Origin: Alphaproteobacteria bacterium
GTDB taxonomy: Bacteria; Pseudomonadota; Alphaproteobacteria; Rhizobiales; Rhizobiaceae
Direction of reading: 5' to 3'
NCBI GenBank assembly: GCA_018823835.1
Contig: JAHJHT010000008.1
Span: forward strand, 1 to 64,000
DNA length: 64,000 nucleotides
Shown here: in pieces, positions 60,412 to 64,000 of the stretch
Layout of the letters: each line of letters starts with the position of its first letter
Position numbering within the stretch: position 1 is the first letter of the stretch
Notes under the pieces: model-generated
Seen by the model: only the letters and a program-made list of their open reading frames with translations
Database searches by the model: none
What the model was told of the DNA's origin: nothing
Translations under genes and position numbers: made by a program

Positions 60412-61065
60412 TTGCCAGCAATCCGCAGACCATTACTGATCCTTCTGGCCCTTGGCTGCGCGCCTTTGTCCGGCTGCATGTCGAGCCGGCTGAGCTATGC
60501 CCTGCAGCCGACCGCGTCAGATTTTGCCTACGCCGCTGACGAATCCGTCGACCTTCCCGACACGGTGTCGGTGGTTCCGGCGTCCTACAATGGTCCGGCG
60601 CCTTCCGACGGCAGTTTCCAGGTTGCATCGCTGCCGCCTGGCATGGGCGATCTTGAGACCGACTTCGTCTATGCCTTGCCGGACTCGCCGCGTGGCGAGG
60701 TCGACCGGCTTATCGCCAAGTATGCTGACGAGTACGAAGTGCCCGAGGCGCTGGTGCGCCGCGTGGTCGAGCGCGAGAGCAACTTCAACCCGCGGGCGCG
60801 CAACCGCGTCTATTACGGTCTCATGCAGATCCGCCACGATACGGCGCGCGGCATGGGGTACAAGGGCAACGCCAACGGCCTGCTCGATGCCGAGACCAAT
60901 CTGAAATACGCGGTCAAGTATCTGCGCGGCGCCTGGATAGTGGCCGACGGCGATCCAGACCTGGCCGTTCGCTATTATTCCCGCGGCTATTACTACGACG
61001 CCAAGCGCAAGGGCCTGCTCGACGAGACCGGCCTCGGCAAGGACCGCCGCCGCACCCGCGTCTGA
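60412..61065 (+). CDS. Lytic transglycosylase lipoprotein (SLT domain)
   Basis: A protein of about 217 residues with a lipoprotein signal (RRPLLILLALGCAPLSGC, lipobox LSGC) and a C-terminal SLT domain (about 105-200). The catalytic Glu is in VERESNFNPRARN, followed by YYGLMQI and YAVKYLRGAWI. The start is probably the TTG at 60412, since it leads straight into the signal with TTGAG 6 nt before it; there is no suitable ATG. A cell wall remodelling role is expected. Confidence 0.85.
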   Translation: MPAIRRPLLILLALGCAPLSGCMSSRLSYALQPTASDFAYAADESVDLPDTVSVVPASYNGPAPSDGSFQVASLPPGMGDLETDFVYALPDSPRGEVDRLIAKYADEYEVPEALVRRVVERESNFNPRARNRVYYGLMQIRHDTARGMGYKGNANGLLDAETNLKYAVKYLRGAWIVADGDPDLAVRYYSRGYYYDAKRKGLLDETGLGKDRRRTRV

Positions 61066-61245
61066 CATCGGCGCGGCGCGTTTTTCCAGACCAATCAGCC
61101 CGTTAACGATCTTGGCGCGAATTTTCGATGCCCTGCGCCGGGGCTGAGCGCGCCCGGAACCAACTCCCTGCCAGGTCGTTATCCGGCCAATCGACTATCG
61201 GCAACAATTTGGCACCGGGGCAGCCGTTCCGGGCGGGGAGAAACC

Positions 61246-61662
61246 ATGCTCAAGAATATCGTCCTCAAGCCAACGATCGCGGCGGGCCTGATCTGCTCTA
61301 CTGCTGGGCTTGCCTCGGCGGCGCCGCTCGTTCTCCCTGAATTCGCGCCGATTCCCATGGCTCGATCGGCCGCCCTTGCCGAACTGCAGGAGGCCTCCAT
61401 CCCGCATCGCGAGGTGGTGCAGATCGCAACCATCGCGCAGGCCATTCCGGAAGAGCGGCTTGAAGTCCGCGTCGTTGGAACCCGCTTCTTGCCCCCGGTC
61501 GACGAAAGCCTGGCGCTGAACGCTCCGGGCAGCCAGGCGACGGGGCTGGTCTCTTCCATCGAGGCGGCCTCTGTGTGGGTTCTCAAGACCGCATCGGCTG
61601 GCATGTTCAGCGAAGCCGTGGCGGCGCCGGACCAAACGATAGCTTCCCTCGAATCGGAATAA
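61246..61662 (+). CDS. Secreted hypothetical protein
   Basis: A 138-residue protein that I do not recognise. It has a signal peptide (MLKNIVLKPTIAAGLICSTAGLASA) and a mature part rich in Ala, Glu and Pro with no clear motif. A GGGGAG ribosome binding site precedes the ATG. Codon bias supports coding. Confidence 0.65.
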   Translation: MLKNIVLKPTIAAGLICSTAGLASAAPLVLPEFAPIPMARSAALAELQEASIPHREVVQIATIAQAIPEERLEVRVVGTRFLPPVDESLALNAPGSQATGLVSSIEAASVWVLKTASAGMFSEAVAAPDQTIASLESE

Positions 61663-61743
61663 CAACCGTTCATTCAGGAAACTCTTGGAGGTTGATTTCA
61701 TGTCTCCAAGGTTTCGACCGGCGTGACTTAGCCGAAAGATTTT

Positions 61744-61759
61744 TTGACAAAAGTGTCAA
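61744..61759. promoter_or_regulatory. Operator-like inverted repeat upstream of the first FecR gene
   Basis: TTGACA (61744-61749) and TGTCAA (61754-61759) form a perfect inverted repeat with a 4-nt spacer, in the AT-richer part of the gap. TTGACA may also be a -35 element, but I see no -10 at the right distance. Confidence 0.4.
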
Positions 61760-61895
61760 GCGCCGTGACGCAAGGTTAATGCCTCGCGTCTGGCGCGATT
61801 ATCCCTCGGGTTAACGGAAACGACAGGTTTTCGACCATTTATTGGATTTGGCGCGGCAGAACTACTTGGCCGCCGGAAATCCAAGCGGGGGCGCA

Positions 61896-62699
61896 GTGCG
61901 ACTTTCCAGAACCTTCATGCCGGTTTGGGCGGCAATCCTCTTCATCGCATGCCTTTCAGGCGCGACCGCAGCCGAATGGCGCGTCGCCAAGGTGAGCGGT
62001 GACGTCTTTATCCAGCAGGGGGCTGTGCATCTCGCTTCGTTGTCGAACGGCGTTTCGCTCGGCGCTGGCGCGGTCGTCGTCACGCAAGGCAACGGACGGG
62101 CCCAGCTTGTGCGCGGCCAGCAGACGATGATCGTTTCGCCGAATTCCGTCGTCACATTGCCTGCCGACCGCGGACGGGTGACGACCATCCTGCAGACAGT
62201 TGGACAGGTCGAATTTCACGTGGACAGCAGGCAGGTCCAGCATTTCACCGTCGAAACGCCCTACCTTGCTGCCGCCGTCAAAGGCACCCGCTTCGTGGTC
62301 AACGTGCGCCGAGGCAGGGCCAGCGTCGGCGTCTATCGGGGCCGGGTCGAGGTTACGAACCTGAAGTCGGGCGACCGGGCCGATGTGCTGCCCGGACAAC
62401 GCGGCGCAGTCGGGGCCCGGAAGGGTATCTCGATCAGGGGCAAAGGCGACATACAGGCGGTCAGGCCAGGGCTCGCCCGTGCAGCCATGGTTGCGGCCGC
62501 GACCGCCAAGGACGTCCTTGCCTCCCTGTCCCAGGGGGCTGTGGCAAGTGCCGGCAAGAGCGCTGCGGCGCAGGGCAAGGCCAACGGAAAGTCGGGAAAC
62601 AATGGCAAGGGCAACGGTAATGGTAATGGTCATGGCGGCGGCAATGGCAGCGGTAACGGCAATGGCGGCGGCAATGGCAACGGTAACGGCCGGAACTGA
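61896..62699 (+). CDS. FecR-domain secreted protein with Asn/Gly-rich tail
   Basis: About 267 residues. A signal peptide ending at GATAAE leads to a FecR domain (about 25-135: WRVAKVSGDVF, QTMIVSPNSVVTLP, FTVETPYLAAAVKGTRF). The C-terminal 45 residues are almost pure Gly and Asn with some Ser and His, a low-complexity tail. The GTG at 61896 has GGGGGC upstream; an ATG at 61917 is also possible. It is a paralog of the next gene, with much of the FecR domain alike. No FecI or FecA gene is nearby, so it is probably a stand-alone surface or periplasmic FecR-type protein. Confidence 0.8.
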   Translation: MRLSRTFMPVWAAILFIACLSGATAAEWRVAKVSGDVFIQQGAVHLASLSNGVSLGAGAVVVTQGNGRAQLVRGQQTMIVSPNSVVTLPADRGRVTTILQTVGQVEFHVDSRQVQHFTVETPYLAAAVKGTRFVVNVRRGRASVGVYRGRVEVTNLKSGDRADVLPGQRGAVGARKGISIRGKGDIQAVRPGLARAAMVAAATAKDVLASLSQGAVASAGKSAAAQGKANGKSGNNGKGNGNGNGHGGGNGSGNGNGGGNGNGNGRN

Positions 62700-62907
62700 C
62701 CATGCCGCCTGACGCCCCGCTTTGATGAACACTTGGACCGGCTCCGCGGGGCGCCCGAACTTGGCGGTTCGGCCATCCGACCGGGCGTCATTCCCAAACG
62801 GAACCTTCCACCTTTCGTTAAAATCATCCACGGCAGCTTTCCGGAATAAAAGGGATTTTCGCTTACTGCTCGCTTCACGATTCCTTCGTTGACGGGTGGG
62901 TGGTCCA

Positions 62908-63807
62908 ATGATCATGCGATCGATTTCTCTGCTGTCGCTTTGCGCGGCGCTGCTGCTGCTAGGCTTCGTCTCGGTGGTGCAGGCGGCGGATTGGCGCGTC
63001 GCACAGACAAGCGGCCGCGTGTTCCTGCAGCATCGCGGCGTTCAACTGGCCTCGCTGGCCAAAGGCGGCCTGCTGAAGAGCGGCTCGGTCGTGGTCACCG
63101 ATCGAAACGGCCGCGCAAAGCTGGTCCGTGGCGACCAGACGATGATTGTTTCGCCCAATTCGATGGTGACGCTGCCTGGGGGCAGGGGCGGTTCGACCAA
63201 GATCATCGAGGGCGTCGGCCTTGTCGAATATGACGTCGATCACCGCAAGGTACGGCACTTCTCCGTGGAGACGCCGTTCCTCGCCGCCGTCGTCAAGGGC
63301 ACCCGCTTCAAGGTCAAGGTCTCCAAGAGCGGCGCCAGCGTTGCCGTGCTGAGGGGCATGGTCGAGGTGACCAACCTCCGGTCTGGCGAGCGCGCCAACA
63401 TCCTCGCCGGCCAGATGGCCTTTGTGAATTCCTCCAAGGGCATAACCATCAGGGGCAAGGGCAACATCCAGAAAGTCATACCCGGGCCGGTGCGCGAGGC
63501 ACTCGTCGCGCCGCCGACCGGCAACAGCATCGACGCGGCAATTGGCGGCATCTCGGCAAGCGTTGGCACGAGCGGCGTGTCCGCCGGCGTCGGCGGTGTG
63601 TCGGCAAGCGTCGGGGTTGGCGGCGTGTCTGCCAGTGTCGGTAGCGGCGTGTCCGCCGGCGTGGGCACCGGCGGGGTTTCCGCAAGTGTCGGCAGCGGCG
63701 TGTCGGCTGGCGTTGGAAGCGGCGGCGTTTCTGTCGGCGTCGGTGGCGTTTCAGTCGGCCTCGGGGGCGGCGGTGTATCGGTCGGCGGCCTGGGGGGGCG
63801 GCGGTAG
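62908..63807 (+). CDS. FecR-domain secreted protein with Val/Gly/Ser repeat tail
   Basis: About 299 residues. A signal peptide (SLLSLCAALLLLGFVSVVQA) precedes a FecR domain (about 25-135: WRVAQTSGRVF, QTMIVSPNSMVTLP, FSVETPFLAAVVKGTRF) strongly similar to the upstream gene. From about residue 210 the tail is a run of short repeats such as GGVSASVG and SGVSAGVG, repeated about eight times, ending GGLGGRR. The ATG at 62908 is used. The next gene starts 46 bp downstream on the same strand. Confidence 0.82.
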   Translation: MIMRSISLLSLCAALLLLGFVSVVQAADWRVAQTSGRVFLQHRGVQLASLAKGGLLKSGSVVVTDRNGRAKLVRGDQTMIVSPNSMVTLPGGRGGSTKIIEGVGLVEYDVDHRKVRHFSVETPFLAAVVKGTRFKVKVSKSGASVAVLRGMVEVTNLRSGERANILAGQMAFVNSSKGITIRGKGNIQKVIPGPVREALVAPPTGNSIDAAIGGISASVGTSGVSAGVGGVSASVGVGGVSASVGSGVSAGVGTGGVSASVGSGVSAGVGSGGVSVGVGGVSVGLGGGGVSVGGLGGRR

Positions 63808-63852
63808 AATTTTGGGGAACGCGGCCTTCGGGCCGCGCTGGCGGGGACTTGA

Positions 63853-64000
63853 ATGCCGAAACGGGCGATCGCACTGGTTATGGTCGGTCTGCTTGTGCTC
63901 TGGGCCCAGGGCGCAGGCTGGCTGAAGCCGCTCGACGACCGTCTTGGCGACTGGCGCATGGCCAGTCTCGAGCGCGAGCCGACCGGCGGGATCGTGCTGG
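63853..64000 (+). CDS. Probable CHASE2-domain membrane sensor, truncated at window end
   Basis: Only the first 49 residues are visible. They form one hydrophobic N-terminal segment (ALVMVGLLVLWAQG) followed by LKPLDDRLGDWRMA, a sequence close to the start of CHASE2 extracellular sensor domains, which are often fused to adenylate/guanylate cyclase. FecR-domain genes frequently precede such genes. The assignment is tentative because the catalytic part is beyond the window. Confidence 0.6.
   Translation, partial: MPKRAIALVMVGLLVLWAQGAGWLKPLDDRLGDWRMASLEREPTGGIVL

Noticed and set aside
62590..62690. Gly/Asn-rich run considered as an RTX calcium-binding repeat
   Set aside because: It lacks the Asp positions and nine-residue period of RTX repeats.
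63540..63800. Periodic GC-rich repeats that could be mistaken for a CRISPR or tandem repeat locus
   Set aside because: They are in frame, code for VSASVG-type peptide repeats at the end of a FecR-domain protein, and lack unique spacers.

Overview
The window looks like chromosomal DNA of an alphaproteobacterium of the order Hyphomicrobiales (Rhizobiales), most likely a Mesorhizobium/Phyllobacteriaceae relative. Evidence for this: high GC with strong G/C bias at third codon positions; the block dapA-smpB / rpoZ-rsh-pyrE-DUF2062-acpS-lepB-rnc-era-recO; a TIGR02301-type protein typical of Rhizobiales; a greA-LPS glycosyltransferase-lrp-trxB-lsrB block arranged as in Sinorhizobium; and a RIME-like palindromic repeat. 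I see no rRNA, tRNA, prophage, IS element or CRISPR array.

Layout. 0.4-6.7 kb: lytic transglycosylase, dapA, smpB, a divergent Mur-ligase-like protein, family-5 uracil-DNA glycosylase and a NYN-domain protein. 7-14.7 kb: stringent response and housekeeping genes (rpoZ, rsh, pyrE, acpS, lepB, rnc, era, recO). 14.7-20.2 kb: a large DUF2339 membrane protein, an MFS carrier, and an ECF sigma/anti-sigma pair. 20.4-25.1 kb: an unusual set consisting of a GNAT-C39 peptidase fusion overlapping a RimK-like ATP-grasp ligase, followed by an SbmA/YddA-type ABC exporter/importer. 25.1-31.1 kb: small metabolic and repair genes (HD phosphohydrolase, YgfZ, dihydroorotase-family amidohydrolase, Nudix, YedK/HMCES) and small secreted proteins. 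31.6-39.7 kb: cysS, a palindromic repeat, a translationally overlapping run DUF559-GFA-proline iminopeptidase-cimA, rarD, a TPR protein and a sugar dehydrogenase.

40-47.4 kb: greA with a terminator-like leader hairpin, three LPS-core-type glycosyltransferases, an Lrp regulator, trxB, the LysR regulator lsrB/vtlR and, just downstream of it, a roughly 115-nt gene for an AbcR-type (alpha-r15) small RNA with an anti-Shine-Dalgarno loop and its own terminator; then an msrP without msrQ. 47.5-57 kb: an EF-G-like GTPase, a cupin, a two-gene operon resembling bgsBA (membrane fusion protein plus PilZ-like-motif GT2 synthase, the c-di-GMP-activated mixed-linkage beta-glucan system), an aspartate aminotransferase, and two overlapping EAL-domain genes, the first with all catalytic residues and the second with the metal site destroyed. 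57-64 kb: GST, cold shock protein with a good promoter and long leader, beta-hydroxyacid dehydrogenase, Ogt, a lipoprotein lytic transglycosylase, and at the right edge a tandem pair of FecR-domain secreted proteins with different low-complexity tails, followed by the start of what looks like a CHASE2-type membrane sensor.

The candidates most worth follow-up are (i) the GNAT/C39 + ATP-grasp + ABC set, (ii) the lsrB-abcR regulatory unit, (iii) the glucan synthase operon near an active/dead EAL pair, (iv) the greA leader hairpin, and (v) the FecR duplication next to a CHASE2-like gene. All function calls were made by eye from motifs and gene order; no database search was run.
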